From Bacteroidales bacterium (GTDB lineage Bacteria; Bacteroidota; Bacteroidia; Bacteroidales; UBA932): a stretch of DNA of 49,940 nucleotides. Location: NCBI GenBank assembly GCA_017651225.1, contig JAGCDF010000042.1, positions 1 to 49,940 on the forward strand, written 5' to 3'. The notes below the pieces were generated by a model. It worked only from the letters and a program-made list of their open reading frames with translations, was not told the DNA's origin and searched no databases. The position numbers and the translations under genes were made by a program. The stretch's first letter is position 1. The number at the start of each line of letters is the position of its first letter. Shown one piece after another: positions 7,553 to 15,416 of this stretch.

Positions 7553-9164
7553 CAATATTTTAAGCCAGTTTGGCAAAGGAAAGAAAACGACCTTAAAAGT
7601 GGGCGGCAGAGCCGTCATATACCAACGCGTCAGCAGCAAGGAACAAGAAGATGGGTTCAGTCCTGAGACGCAGTTGGAGCGATGCCATGAATGGGCAAAT
7701 CGCCACCAATACGAAGTTGTGAAATGCTTCGATGGTGAGCATGAAAGCGCCAAGAGCGATGCAAATCGAAGGCGTTTTAACGCAATGCTGAAATATGTAA
7801 TGGACAAGCGGAACAAGATTGATGCGGTCATTGTATATAGTACAAGCCGTTTCTCACGAACGGGAACAAAGTCCTTTTCTATCGTGGATGAACTGATGGA
7901 AAAGGGCATTCCCGTCTTTTCTGCTACCTCGTCATATGACGCTCGAACGGCTGATGGTAGGATGATGCAAGGAGTTGAACTCCTAATGGCAGAACATGAT
8001 AACTCAGTAAAAGCACAGGCGGTTAGAGATAGTGGAGCAAAAGCGCTGAGGAATGGCAGATGGGTAAATGATACGCCTATGGGATATGACATGAAAACTA
8101 CAAGAGCCCACCAGACTATCACCGTTACTGCCGAAGGAGAACTGATTAGAAAAGCGTTCCAAATGAAAGCAGATGAAAACCTCACCAATGAGGAAGTTGG
8201 CAAGCGAATGAAAGCAATGGGGTTGGATTTAGATAAGCGAAGGTGGTCTAAAATATTCCACAACATTTTCTACGCTGGCTATTTTTCTCACCCTTATTTG
8301 GAGGGCGAAGTCATCAAGGGAACACAAGAGCCATTGGTCTCGTTAGAGGATTTCTTAAAAATCAACAATATTGTATTACAGGCCCATAGTCGCGGTTATG
8401 AGACCAAGACAGACAAGGAATATGCTCCGCTAATCGGAACAATCAAATGTCCGCATTGCGGCCATAACCTGACCGCTTCATTAAGCACCAAGATGCGCAA
8501 AAAGTTCGGCAAGGAAGTCGGTTATTATGTTTGCAGTCACAAGGGGTGTAAATGCAATGCTGCTACCAAGAAAGTCAATGGAGCATTCACTGAGTGGATG
8601 GATAGCGTATCCCTTCCTGAAGCCCACACAGAACTATTGACGGCATACCTAAAAGATGTATTTCCCATTCTCAACAAGCGTAATCAGGACGAAGTAGCAG
8701 CCATTAGAACCAACTTGGCCAAGAAGGAAAATGACATCGAAAGAATAGAGTACAATCTTGCCACGGCTCCAAATGCAAAAGCGTTGGAAACCTGCACAAG
8801 AATGCTCGAAAAAGCGGAAGCCGAAAGGGATGAGATAAAGCAAGAACTTGCGGAGAGAGACAAATCCATATTGAACCTCAACGATTTCATCGAATATGGC
8901 TTGGGGATAAAAGATAATATGTTGAAATTGTGGCAGATAGCAAAACTCGGTGACAAACACCGTTTGCAAAACCTCATTTTTCCTGATGGAATTGTTTGGG
9001 ACAAAGAAAACGAGGATATTGAACCTATCAGCAAGAATGAATTCCTATTCTTATTCGACACGAATTCAATGAGTTGCAAAGACAAAGAAAAAGGACAAAC
9101 CCTCAAAAATGAAGATTTGTCCGCTTTGGCTCCCCCTCGGGGACTTGAACCCAGGACCCCCTGA
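7536..9164 (+). CDS. Large serine recombinase (element integrase), C-terminus altered by integration
   Basis: 542 residues. Domains in order: resolvase-like catalytic domain with Ser33 in IYQRVSSKEQ (about 25-170), recombinase DNA-binding domain (about 180-290), zinc ribbon with CPHC near 312 and CSHKGC near 335, and a coiled coil rich in Lys/Glu (about 385-440). This is a typical large serine integrase. The last residues, from Ala532 (APPRGLEPRTP), are translated from the 3' part of the tRNA-Asn gene on the other strand, and the stop at 9162-9164 lies inside that gene. In a circular form the frame would instead run on into 3188-3316, giving a protein of about 576 residues. It presumably catalyses attP x attB at tRNA-Asn. 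Confidence 0.9.
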   Translation: MEQLNNNILSQFGKGKKTTLKVGGRAVIYQRVSSKEQEDGFSPETQLERCHEWANRHQYEVVKCFDGEHESAKSDANRRRFNAMLKYVMDKRNKIDAVIVYSTSRFSRTGTKSFSIVDELMEKGIPVFSATSSYDARTADGRMMQGVELLMAEHDNSVKAQAVRDSGAKALRNGRWVNDTPMGYDMKTTRAHQTITVTAEGELIRKAFQMKADENLTNEEVGKRMKAMGLDLDKRRWSKIFHNIFYAGYFSHPYLEGEVIKGTQEPLVSLEDFLKINNIVLQAHSRGYETKTDKEYAPLIGTIKCPHCGHNLTASLSTKMRKKFGKEVGYYVCSHKGCKCNAATKKVNGAFTEWMDSVSLPEAHTELLTAYLKDVFPILNKRNQDEVAAIRTNLAKKENDIERIEYNLATAPNAKALETCTRMLEKAEAERDEIKQELAERDKSILNLNDFIEYGLGIKDNMLKLWQIAKLGDKHRLQNLIFPDGIVWDKENEDIEPISKNEFLFLFDTNSMSCKDKEKGQTLKNEDLSALAPPRGLEPRTP

Positions 9165-9203
9165 TTAACAGTCAGGTGCTCTAACCAACTGAGCTAAGGA
9201 GGA
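9127..9203 (-). tRNA. tRNA-Asn (GTT), integration target
   Basis: A cloverleaf on the minus strand from 9203: acceptor TCCTCCT paired with AGGGGGA (one T-G pair), anticodon loop CTGTTAA with GTT, T loop TTCAAGT. The T stem has one mismatch (T50 against C64). CCA is encoded at 9129-9127. These last bases are donated by the element side, because the left junction would give GCAA instead. Confidence 0.95.
9129..9136 (+). repeat. attR core, GCTCCCCC
   Basis: Identical to 3179-3186. It covers the discriminator base, most of the 3' strand of the acceptor stem and the first C of CCA of tRNA-Asn, so recombination here leaves the tRNA intact. Confidence 0.6.
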
Positions 9204-9233
9204 TTGTTTCCCGCCACTTGCGTTTTGGGACTG

Positions 9234-9264
9234 CAAATATACGGAGAAATCTTGAATGCGCAAA
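9234..9264 (-). promoter_or_regulatory. Promoter of tRNA-Asn
   Basis: On the minus strand, TTTG (9264-9261), 19 bases, then TATATTTG (9241-9234): a full match to the Bacteroidota primary-sigma promoter with ideal spacing. The predicted leader before the tRNA 5' end (9203) is about 27 bases and begins with CAGTCCCAAA, as at tRNA-Glu. Confidence 0.8.
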
Positions 9265-9334
9265 TTATTTTGACAATTTTTTGCTTCCGAACCACTTCTC
9301 TCGCGAATGGGGTGTATTTCAAGGAAAAATTGAT

Positions 9335-9342
9335 TATATTTG
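9335..9342 (+). promoter_or_regulatory. -7 box for the 9357-17581 gene run
   Basis: TATATTTG fits TAnnTTTG and ends 14 bases before the ATG at 9357. No clear -33 TTTG is at the usual distance. Confidence 0.5.
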
Positions 9343-9356
9343 TACATCTTACGCGT

Positions 9357-10238
9357 ATGGATATCGATTTACTGTCCAGAATGGTGGGCGAACTGATCCT
9401 CGAACACGATCAGGTAGGCCTGCCCGGTGTCGGCACCTTTGTCGCCGAGATGGTCCCGGCGACCTTCTCCGACAAGGGCTACACCATCCATCCCCCCTAC
9501 CGGCGGCTTTCCTTCTACCCCAGCCGCCTCGAGGACAGCCTCCTCATCAAGTTTTACGCTGAATCCAACCAGATCACACGCGAAGCGGCCGCCGCTTATA
9601 TCACCCAGTACCTCGCCGAGCTGAAAGGCGTGCTCGAGGAGCGCAAGACCATTGTGCTGCCGGGCCTGGGCCGCCTGCGCGCCACGCGGGAGAACACGCT
9701 GTTCTTCGTCCCGGACGAGGACCTGAACATCTACCCCGCCGGCGTGGGGCTGGAGCCCGTCTCGCTGAAGAGCCTGGCCGAGGGAGAGGAGCAGGAGCCC
9801 GTCGTCATCGACGTCCCGGCGCCCGTGGTGGAGCCGGAACCCGAGCCGGAGCCTGCACCCGAACCCGAGCCCGTACCGGAAACGGAATCCGAGCCGGAAC
9901 CGGAACCGAAAACGATCCCCGACGAGCTGGTTCAGGAGATTGCCGATCAGGTCGGCAATGACGAAGGCACTGTCAGCAATGACGAAGAACTGCCGAAGGA
10001 ACAGGTCGAGGAGGAAGAGCGGCGCACGCCGCCGACCACCTACCCCGCCGCCTGGATTCACGACGACTGGAAGGAGCCCGTGCGCAAGGGCCTTCCGGGC
10101 ATCGTCGTCTTTCTGCTTATCCTCATCGGACTGGCCATCCTGGGACTCGTCGCCTTCGTGGTCCTGGCGCGCGTGGCGCCCGACTTCATCGACACCCTGC
10201 TGTACACCCCGGACGAGCTGCGGATCATCAACTACTGA
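9357..10238 (+). CDS. HU-CCDC81-like protein with acidic linker and C-terminal membrane segment
   Basis: 293 residues from ATG 9357; the frame is open further upstream, but only from there does the sequence look like the family. Residues 1-120 (DLLSRMVGELILEHDQVGLP; later KTIVLPGLGRLR) resemble the tandem HU/IHF-fold domain of the bacterial HU-CCDC81 family. A Pro-Glu-rich linker (about 150-190) follows, then a short in-frame palindromic-repeat insertion (about 194-212) and one transmembrane helix (GIVVFLLILIGLAILGLVAF). In Bacteroidota such proteins link an HU-like fold to an envelope domain; the exact role is unknown. It is followed 4 bases later by the Nudix gene, so they are probably co-transcribed. 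Confidence 0.7.
   Translation: MDIDLLSRMVGELILEHDQVGLPGVGTFVAEMVPATFSDKGYTIHPPYRRLSFYPSRLEDSLLIKFYAESNQITREAAAAYITQYLAELKGVLEERKTIVLPGLGRLRATRENTLFFVPDEDLNIYPAGVGLEPVSLKSLAEGEEQEPVVIDVPAPVVEPEPEPEPAPEPEPVPETESEPEPEPKTIPDELVQEIADQVGNDEGTVSNDEELPKEQVEEEERRTPPTTYPAAWIHDDWKEPVRKGLPGIVVFLLILIGLAILGLVAFVVLARVAPDFIDTLLYTPDELRIINY
9939..9962. repeat. Palindromic repeat, in frame in the HU-like protein
   Basis: Arms ATTGCCGA and TCGGCAAT with loop TCAGG, followed by GAC, and a degenerate half copy at 9974-9985 (GTCAGCAATGAC). It is read in frame as IADQVGND. Same architecture and loop as the copy in the transporter gene at 13461. Confidence 0.65.
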
Positions 10239-10242
10239 CCCC

Positions 10243-10815
10243 ATGATTGAGTTGATCTACCCCGCCTCGCCCGCTCCGCTTCTGAAAGGCTGCAAACGCG
10301 GCACCGCCGCGGAGATGGTCCCCATTGTGGACGAGCTCGGCAACGTCCGGGCCCAGGCCCCCCGGGAGCTGGTCCACCAGGGCGGCGCCAAGCCGCTCCA
10401 TCCCGTCGTCCACCTGCACGTCATCAACCGCTGCGGCGAGCTGTATCTCCAGCAGCGCGGCGCCCACAAGGACTTGCTGCCGCTCTACTGGGACACCGCC
10501 GTGGGCGGCCACGTCGCATACGGAGAATACATTCCCGAAGCCCTCTACCGCGAGGCGGCCGAGGAACTGGGCCTGCATGATTTCCTGCCCCAGGGGCTCT
10601 GCCACTACGTCTTCGAGTCCGCCGACGAGCGCGAACTGGTCAACGTGTTTGCCGCCGTCGGGGAATACGAGATCCGCCCCGACCCCGACGAGCTCGCCGG
10701 CGGCCGTTTCTGGGCCCTCGAGGAGATCGAGCGGAGCATCGGCAAAGGCATCCTGACCCCCAATTTCGAAGGGGAATACCAACGCATCAAGAACGCTCTC
10801 CTGGCCCTTCTGTAA
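10243..10815 (+). CDS. Nudix hydrolase (isopentenyl-diphosphate isomerase-like subgroup)
   Basis: 190 residues from ATG 10243, 4 bases after the HU-like gene; the frame is open upstream, but this ATG begins the conserved fold. The Nudix box is GGHVAYGEYIPEALYREAAE followed by ELGL, with the catalytic REAAEEL core. The N-terminal half with LHVINRCGELYLQQRG is typical of the YfcD/IDI-like branch, which hydrolyses nucleotide or other diphosphates; the substrate is unknown. The stop overlaps the next start (TAATG), so translation is probably coupled to the DUF4922-SpoIID gene. Confidence 0.9.
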   Translation: MIELIYPASPAPLLKGCKRGTAAEMVPIVDELGNVRAQAPRELVHQGGAKPLHPVVHLHVINRCGELYLQQRGAHKDLLPLYWDTAVGGHVAYGEYIPEALYREAAEELGLHDFLPQGLCHYVFESADERELVNVFAAVGEYEIRPDPDELAGGRFWALEEIERSIGKGILTPNFEGEYQRIKNALLALL

Positions 10816-12881
10816 TGCAAGAACTGCGCAAATTCATCAAAGACCAGCTCTCCATATGGCCGCTCGCCGCGACCAATTTCCGGGCGCTGAAGGCCGTCAA
10901 GACGCGGGAATTCCCGGTCTTCGGCCTCCCCTGCAGCATCCAGTGGAACCCCGAGCGGGTCGGTTCCTCGACGGCGGACACCTCCCCCGAGGCCATCGCC
11001 GCCCGTCCCTGCTTCCTGTGCGAGCGAAACCGCCCGCCGGAGCAGCACCACATTAAATTCGAAGGCCGCAAGGGGCGGACGTACAACGTCCAGATCAACC
11101 CCTTCCCCATCTTCAAGGACCACCTCGTGATCGTCCGCGACGAGCACCTCCCCCAGGCCATCTGGCACCACATGCCGGACATTCTGGACTTCGCCCGGAA
11201 GTACCCCGATTTCACGGCGTTCTACAACGGCCCGGCCAGCGGCGCCTCCGCGCCCGACCACCTGCACTTCCAGGCGGCGCCGCGCCACAAGATGCCGCTC
11301 GAGGAGGCCGTGGACGCGTTCCTCGACGCGCCCGGCGAGGCGCTCGCGAGCGTCAAGGACGCCACGCTGTACCGCTTTCCCGGCTACTGCCGGGGCGTCT
11401 ACGCGCTCAAGGCCACGACCTCGAAATCCCTGACCAAGCTCTTCTACCGCCTGCTGGACTGCTGCGACCGCCGACCCGGCGAGACGGAGCCCAAATTCAA
11501 CCTCTACGCCTACGTCAAGGGCGCGGAGTGGCGCTGCTTCGTGGTGCTCCGCTCCGCCAAGCGCTCGCACCACTTCGACGCCACGGGCGACGACCACCTG
11601 ACCGTCAGCCCCGGCGCCGCCGACATGGCGGGCGTTTTCGTGACCCCCTTCCGCGAGGACTTCGAGAAAGCGACGCCCGCGCTGCTGGAGGCCATCCTCG
11701 ACGAGGTCACGATCCCGGAGCGCGAGCAGGAAATGATCGAGTGGCGCCTGACGCGCACCCAGCCCCGCGTGGCCGTGGGCATCCTCGCCGCCGAGGAGAT
11801 CTGCTTCGAGATCATCTCCGACGGCGCCGGCCCGCAGCGCGTGCGTTACAGCGAGGGCCGCATCGCCTACAACGGCGCCCTCTACGACGAGCTGCTCTTC
11901 GACTCCATCACGCGCTCGACGCGCTTCGCCGAGCCCTCCTTCATCCTGCACGACGTGGTGATCGGCATCGACTTCCACTGGCAGCAGAAGCGCACGCTCA
12001 AGTTCGCCGGCGGCCTGAAATTCATCGTCGAGGGCGACAAGGTCCGCGCCGTCAACCTCGTGGGCATGGAGGATTACCTGCTGAGCGTCATCTCCTCCGA
12101 GATGAAGTCCAGCGCTTCCGTCGACCTGCTCAAGGCTCACGCCGTCATCTCCCGCTCCTGGCTCCTTGCCCGCATGGAGGATCATTCAGCACACGATAAT
12201 TTCGACGTGTGCGCAGATGACCATTGTCAAAGATATCAAGGACTTACGATGGCCGTGGGCGACAACGTCCGCACCGTCATCGACGAGACCTGGGGCCAGG
12301 TGCTCCGCTACAAAGGGCAGCTTTGCGACACCCGCTACGCGAAGTGCTGCGGCGGCAAGACCGAGCTCTTCAGCACCTGCTGGGAGGACGTCGACTACCC
12401 CTACCTGCAGTGCGTCGACGACCCCTGGTGCGACTGCGAGAACGACGAGATCCTCGCCCAGGTTCTCAACGACTACGACCAGCAGACCAAGGACTTCCAC
12501 GACTGGACCGTCCGCTACGGCGCCGACGAGCTCGCCGCCCTGGTGCGCGAGCGCACCGGGATCGACTTCGGCGAGATCCGGGCGCTCGAGCCCATCGAGC
12601 GCGGCCCGTCCGGGCGCATCAAATACCTGCGCATCGTGGGCAGCAAGCGCACGGAGACCGTCGGCAAGGAGCTGAAGATCCGCCGCGCGCTGAGCAGCTC
12701 CCACCTCAAGAGCTCCGCCTTCGAGGTGGAGCGCGACCCCGCCGGCGCGTGGATCCTGCGCGGCCGCGGCTGGGGCCACGGCGTCGGCCTCTGCCAGATC
12801 GGCGCCGCCGTGATGGCCGCCCGCGGCCACGACTACAGACAGATACTCCAACACTATTATCCCGGAACCAATGTCGAATAA
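10815..12881 (+). CDS. DUF4922 - SpoIID/LytB two-domain protein
   Basis: 688 residues, no signal peptide. Residues 1-300 match DUF4922, a family with a HIT-like/GDP-galactose phosphorylase look: RPCFLCERNRPPEQ holds the CxxC-type cysteines and DHLHFQAAPRHKMPLEE resembles a HxHxQ active site. Residues about 320-688 form a SpoIID/LytB domain: MEDYLLSVISSEM, LKAHAVISRSWLLARM and near the end GWGHGVGLCQIGA. SpoIID-type domains act on or stimulate cleavage of peptidoglycan, yet here no export signal is visible, which is odd. It overlaps the Nudix gene by 1 base and the transporter gene by 11 bases, so it belongs to the same operon. Confidence 0.85.
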   Translation: MQELRKFIKDQLSIWPLAATNFRALKAVKTREFPVFGLPCSIQWNPERVGSSTADTSPEAIAARPCFLCERNRPPEQHHIKFEGRKGRTYNVQINPFPIFKDHLVIVRDEHLPQAIWHHMPDILDFARKYPDFTAFYNGPASGASAPDHLHFQAAPRHKMPLEEAVDAFLDAPGEALASVKDATLYRFPGYCRGVYALKATTSKSLTKLFYRLLDCCDRRPGETEPKFNLYAYVKGAEWRCFVVLRSAKRSHHFDATGDDHLTVSPGAADMAGVFVTPFREDFEKATPALLEAILDEVTIPEREQEMIEWRLTRTQPRVAVGILAAEEICFEIISDGAGPQRVRYSEGRIAYNGALYDELLFDSITRSTRFAEPSFILHDVVIGIDFHWQQKRTLKFAGGLKFIVEGDKVRAVNLVGMEDYLLSVISSEMKSSASVDLLKAHAVISRSWLLARMEDHSAHDNFDVCADDHCQRYQGLTMAVGDNVRTVIDETWGQVLRYKGQLCDTRYAKCCGGKTELFSTCWEDVDYPYLQCVDDPWCDCENDEILAQVLNDYDQQTKDFHDWTVRYGADELAALVRERTGIDFGEIRALEPIERGPSGRIKYLRIVGSKRTETVGKELKIRRALSSSHLKSSAFEVERDPAGAWILRGRGWGHGVGLCQIGAAVMAARGHDYRQILQHYYPGTNVE

Positions 12882-14175
12882 GCAACGCTCCCCCTGGTGG
12901 TGGGTCCCCACGCTCTACTTCGCCGAGGGCATCCCCTACTTCATCGTCAACAACATCTCCGTGACGATGTTCAAGCGCCTGGGCATGCCGAACGGCGACC
13001 TGGCCATGTACACCTCCCTGCTCTACCTCCCCTGGGTCATCAAGCCCCTGTGGAGCCCCTTCGTGGACGTGATCCGCACCAAGCGCTGGTGGATCGTGCT
13101 GATGCAGCTGCTGTGCACCGTCGGCTTTGCCGGCCTGGCCCTGAGCGTCAGCCCGGACATCTTCGGCTGGTCGCTGGTCATCTTCTACGTCATCGCCTTC
13201 GCTTCCGCCACGCACGACATCGCCGCGGACGGCTACTACATGATCGCCCTGGAGCAGAAGCAGCAGGCCACCTTCGTGGGCATCCGCAGCACCTTCTACC
13301 GCATCGCCTCCGTCTTCGGGCAAGGCGTGATCGTAGTGCTGGCGGGCGTGCTGGAGGAGCGCCTGGGCGCCATCCCGCGCGCCTGGAGCATCACCCTGCT
13401 CGCCTCGGCCATCCTCTTCGCCCTCATCACTCTGTGGCACTGGAGGTTCCTGCCGAAAGTGGAGATGCCCGATCAGGTCGGGCATGACAAAAAGGAGGTC
13501 GGGCATGACAAAAAGGAGGTCGGGAATGACGAATCGGAATCCCGTCGCATTTTCCGGGAGTTCGGGCAGGCGTGGGTAACCTTCTTCAAGAAGCCGGGCG
13601 TCTGGCTCGCCATCACCTTCATGCTGCTGTACCGCCTGCCGGAGGCGTTCTCCGTCAAGATGCTCACGCCCTTCCTGCTCGACCCCGTCGAGGCCGGCGG
13701 CCTCGGGCTCAGCACCGCCCAGTCGGGCCTGGTGTACGGCACCGTGGGCGTCATCGCCCTGACCGTGGGCGGCATCCTGGGCGGCCTGTATGCCGCGAAG
13801 TTCGGCCTGCGCAAGTCCATGTGGCCCATGTCCATGGCCCTGGCCCTGCCCTGCGCCGTGTACCTCATCCTCGCCGCCGTGCAGCCCACCGCGCTCTGGA
13901 GCATCTACCTGCTCGTCGCCATCGACCAGTTCGGCTACGGCTTCGGCTTCACGGCCTACATGCTCTACATGATGCAGTTCTCCGAAGGCTCCTTCAAGAC
14001 CTCGCACTACGCCATCTGCACGGCCTTCATGGCCCTGTCGATGATGATCCCCGGCCTGTTCGCCGGCTGGATGCAGGAAGCCCTCGGCTATGTCGGATTC
14101 TTTATCGTTGTCATGATATGTTGTCTCGCCACCATTACCGTCACCTTCTTTGCGCGGCGGCGCTGCTTGTCCTAG
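12871..14175 (+). CDS. PAT-family MFS transporter, AmpG/MurT-like
   Basis: 434 residues with about 12 membrane helices. The first segment (VPTLYFAEGIPYFIVNNIS) and LYLPWVIKPLWSPFVD are typical of the peptide/acetyl-CoA/drug (PAT) group that includes AmpG muropeptide permeases and the Tannerella MurNAc transporter MurT. It lies directly before the NamZ exo-muramidase, and the two genes overlap by 58 bases, so import of MurNAc or small muropeptides for cell-wall recycling is the best guess. The central cytoplasmic loop (about residues 197-222) carries an in-frame palindromic repeat and a 7-residue tandem duplication (VGHDKKE). Confidence 0.85.
   Translation: MSNKQRSPWWWVPTLYFAEGIPYFIVNNISVTMFKRLGMPNGDLAMYTSLLYLPWVIKPLWSPFVDVIRTKRWWIVLMQLLCTVGFAGLALSVSPDIFGWSLVIFYVIAFASATHDIAADGYYMIALEQKQQATFVGIRSTFYRIASVFGQGVIVVLAGVLEERLGAIPRAWSITLLASAILFALITLWHWRFLPKVEMPDQVGHDKKEVGHDKKEVGNDESESRRIFREFGQAWVTFFKKPGVWLAITFMLLYRLPEAFSVKMLTPFLLDPVEAGGLGLSTAQSGLVYGTVGVIALTVGGILGGLYAAKFGLRKSMWPMSMALALPCAVYLILAAVQPTALWSIYLLVAIDQFGYGFGFTAYMLYMMQFSEGSFKTSHYAICTAFMALSMMIPGLFAGWMQEALGYVGFFIVVMICCLATITVTFFARRRCLS
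13461..13533. repeat. Palindromic repeat with 21-bp tandem copies, in frame in the transporter
   Basis: Arms ATGCCCGA and TCGGGCAT with loop TCAGG (13464-13484). The 28 bases 13461-13488 are the exact reverse complement of 21775-21802. The right arm plus following bases is then repeated as a 21-bp unit (13477-13497, 13498-13518) and a partial third copy (from 13519). Since 21 is a multiple of 3, the reading frame is kept. Confidence 0.8.
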
Positions 14176-15404
14176 CCGCCTGCGCCAACGCCGCCTCCCC
14201 GGCTGAATCCTCCGCCCCGAAGGTCAAACCGGGCATCGAAGTCCTGCGGGACCGCGGTTTCGCGGGCCTGGAAGGCAAGCGTGTCGGCCTGGTCACCAAT
14301 CCTTCGGGCGTCGACAGCCAGCTCAATTCCACCATCGACATCCTCTTCGAGGCGCCGAACGTGAAGCTCGTGGCGCTCTACGCGCCGGAGCACGGCGTGC
14401 GCGGCGACGTCTACGCCGGCGGCAAGGTCGAGTCCGGCAAGGACGAGCACACCGGCCTGCCGGTGCACTCCCTTTTCGGCAGCACCCGCCAGCCCACGAA
14501 GGAGATGCTCCAGGGCGTGGACATCATGGTCTACGACATCCAGGACGTGGGCAGCCGCTCCTACACCTTCATCTCCACGCTGGGCCTCGTGATGCGCACC
14601 TGCGCGGAGATGGGCATCCCCGTGATGGTGCTCGACCGCCCCAACCCGCTGGGCGGGCGCAAGGTCGAGGGGCCGCTCGTGCGCGATGGTTTCCATTCCT
14701 TCGTCAGCCAGTACAAGATCCCCTACGTCTACGGCCTGACGGTCGGCGAGCTCGCCACCCTCATCAACGAGGAGGGCCTGAACCGCGGCCAGAACGGCAA
14801 GGCCGCCCCGCTGAAGTGCCAGCTCACCGTCATCCCGATGGAAGGCTGGACGCGCGACATGCTTTTCAATGACACGGGCCTGCCGTGGATCCTCCCTTCC
14901 CCGAACATCCCCTACGCCGAGACGGCCATCTGCTACCCCTCCGCGGGCCTGTGCGGCGAGATGTACAACTACCTCAACATCGGCATCGGCTACACGCTCC
15001 CTTTCGCGACCTTCGCCGAGGAGTGGGTCGACGCCGACAAGCTGAAGGAGAAGCTGGACAGCTACCACGTCCCGGGCGTGGCCTGGCGCACCATCCACTA
15101 CCAGCCGATTTCGGGACGCCTCAACGGCAAACTCATCCACGGCGTCCAGTACTACTACACCGACTACGAAGCCGCGACGCTCACCCTCACGCAGTTCTAC
15201 GTGATGCAGGCCGTCTGGGAACTGTACAAGAAAAACCCCATTGCAGGGGCCTCAGACAGGCTTTCCATGTTCAATAAAGTTTGCGGCACTGATTTTGTCA
15301 GTAATACGTTTGGACAGACGATGAAAGTCTCGGACATTGCAGACTTCTGGTCCGCGGACGTCCCCGCTTTCAAAGCCCTGTCCAAGAAGTATTACATTTA
15401 CTAA
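14118..15404 (+). CDS. namZ: NamZ-type exo-beta-N-acetylmuramidase (DUF1343), lipoprotein
   Basis: 428 residues. ATG 14118 is chosen because it gives a signal sequence with the lipobox LVLAAC; it lies inside the end of the transporter gene (58-base overlap). The domain begins at about residue 45 with KRVGLVTNPSGVD and has APEHGVRGD, YDIQDVGSRSYTF, VLDRPNPLGG and LPWILPSPNIP, all characteristic of DUF1343. Characterised members (NamZ of Bacillus, Tannerella homologues) release terminal MurNAc from peptidoglycan fragments. As a lipoprotein it would act in the periplasm or at the surface. Next to the AmpG/MurT-like transporter, it suggests a release-and-uptake unit for MurNAc. Confidence 0.9.
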   Translation: MLSRHHYRHLLCAAALLVLAACANAASPAESSAPKVKPGIEVLRDRGFAGLEGKRVGLVTNPSGVDSQLNSTIDILFEAPNVKLVALYAPEHGVRGDVYAGGKVESGKDEHTGLPVHSLFGSTRQPTKEMLQGVDIMVYDIQDVGSRSYTFISTLGLVMRTCAEMGIPVMVLDRPNPLGGRKVEGPLVRDGFHSFVSQYKIPYVYGLTVGELATLINEEGLNRGQNGKAAPLKCQLTVIPMEGWTRDMLFNDTGLPWILPSPNIPYAETAICYPSAGLCGEMYNYLNIGIGYTLPFATFAEEWVDADKLKEKLDSYHVPGVAWRTIHYQPISGRLNGKLIHGVQYYYTDYEAATLTLTQFYVMQAVWELYKKNPIAGASDRLSMFNKVCGTDFVSNTFGQTMKVSDIADFWSADVPAFKALSKKYYIY

Positions 15405-15416
15405 AATCACACAATT

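Larger units (their letters stand above)
3179..9136. mobile_element. Integrated rolling-circle-type element in the tRNA-Asn 3' end (about 5.95 kb)
   Basis: A block clearly richer in AT than both flanks, bounded by the direct repeat GCTCCCCC (3179-3186 and 9129-9136), with the right copy inside the acceptor end of tRNA-Asn. It carries a small basic protein, a gene II/X-like Rep, a secreted protein, a small protein, a resolvase and a large serine integrase at the right end. No coat, Zot-like assembly ATPase, relaxase or type IV secretion gene is seen, so it is neither an evident inovirus nor a conjugative element. The boundary rests on three agreeing signs: the short repeat, the tRNA, and the integrase frame that becomes continuous on circularisation. 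Confidence 0.75.

Noticed and set aside
3179-9136. Integrated filamentous phage (inovirus)
   Set aside because: The size and the II/X-like Rep would fit, but no Zot-like ATPase and no small hydrophobic coat protein is found, so the phage call is not supported.
9126-9164. Integrase tail APPRGLEPRTP as a conserved protein motif
   Set aside because: This string is just the translation of a tRNA gene 3' half; similar tails appear wherever a frame runs into a tRNA, so it is not a functional motif.
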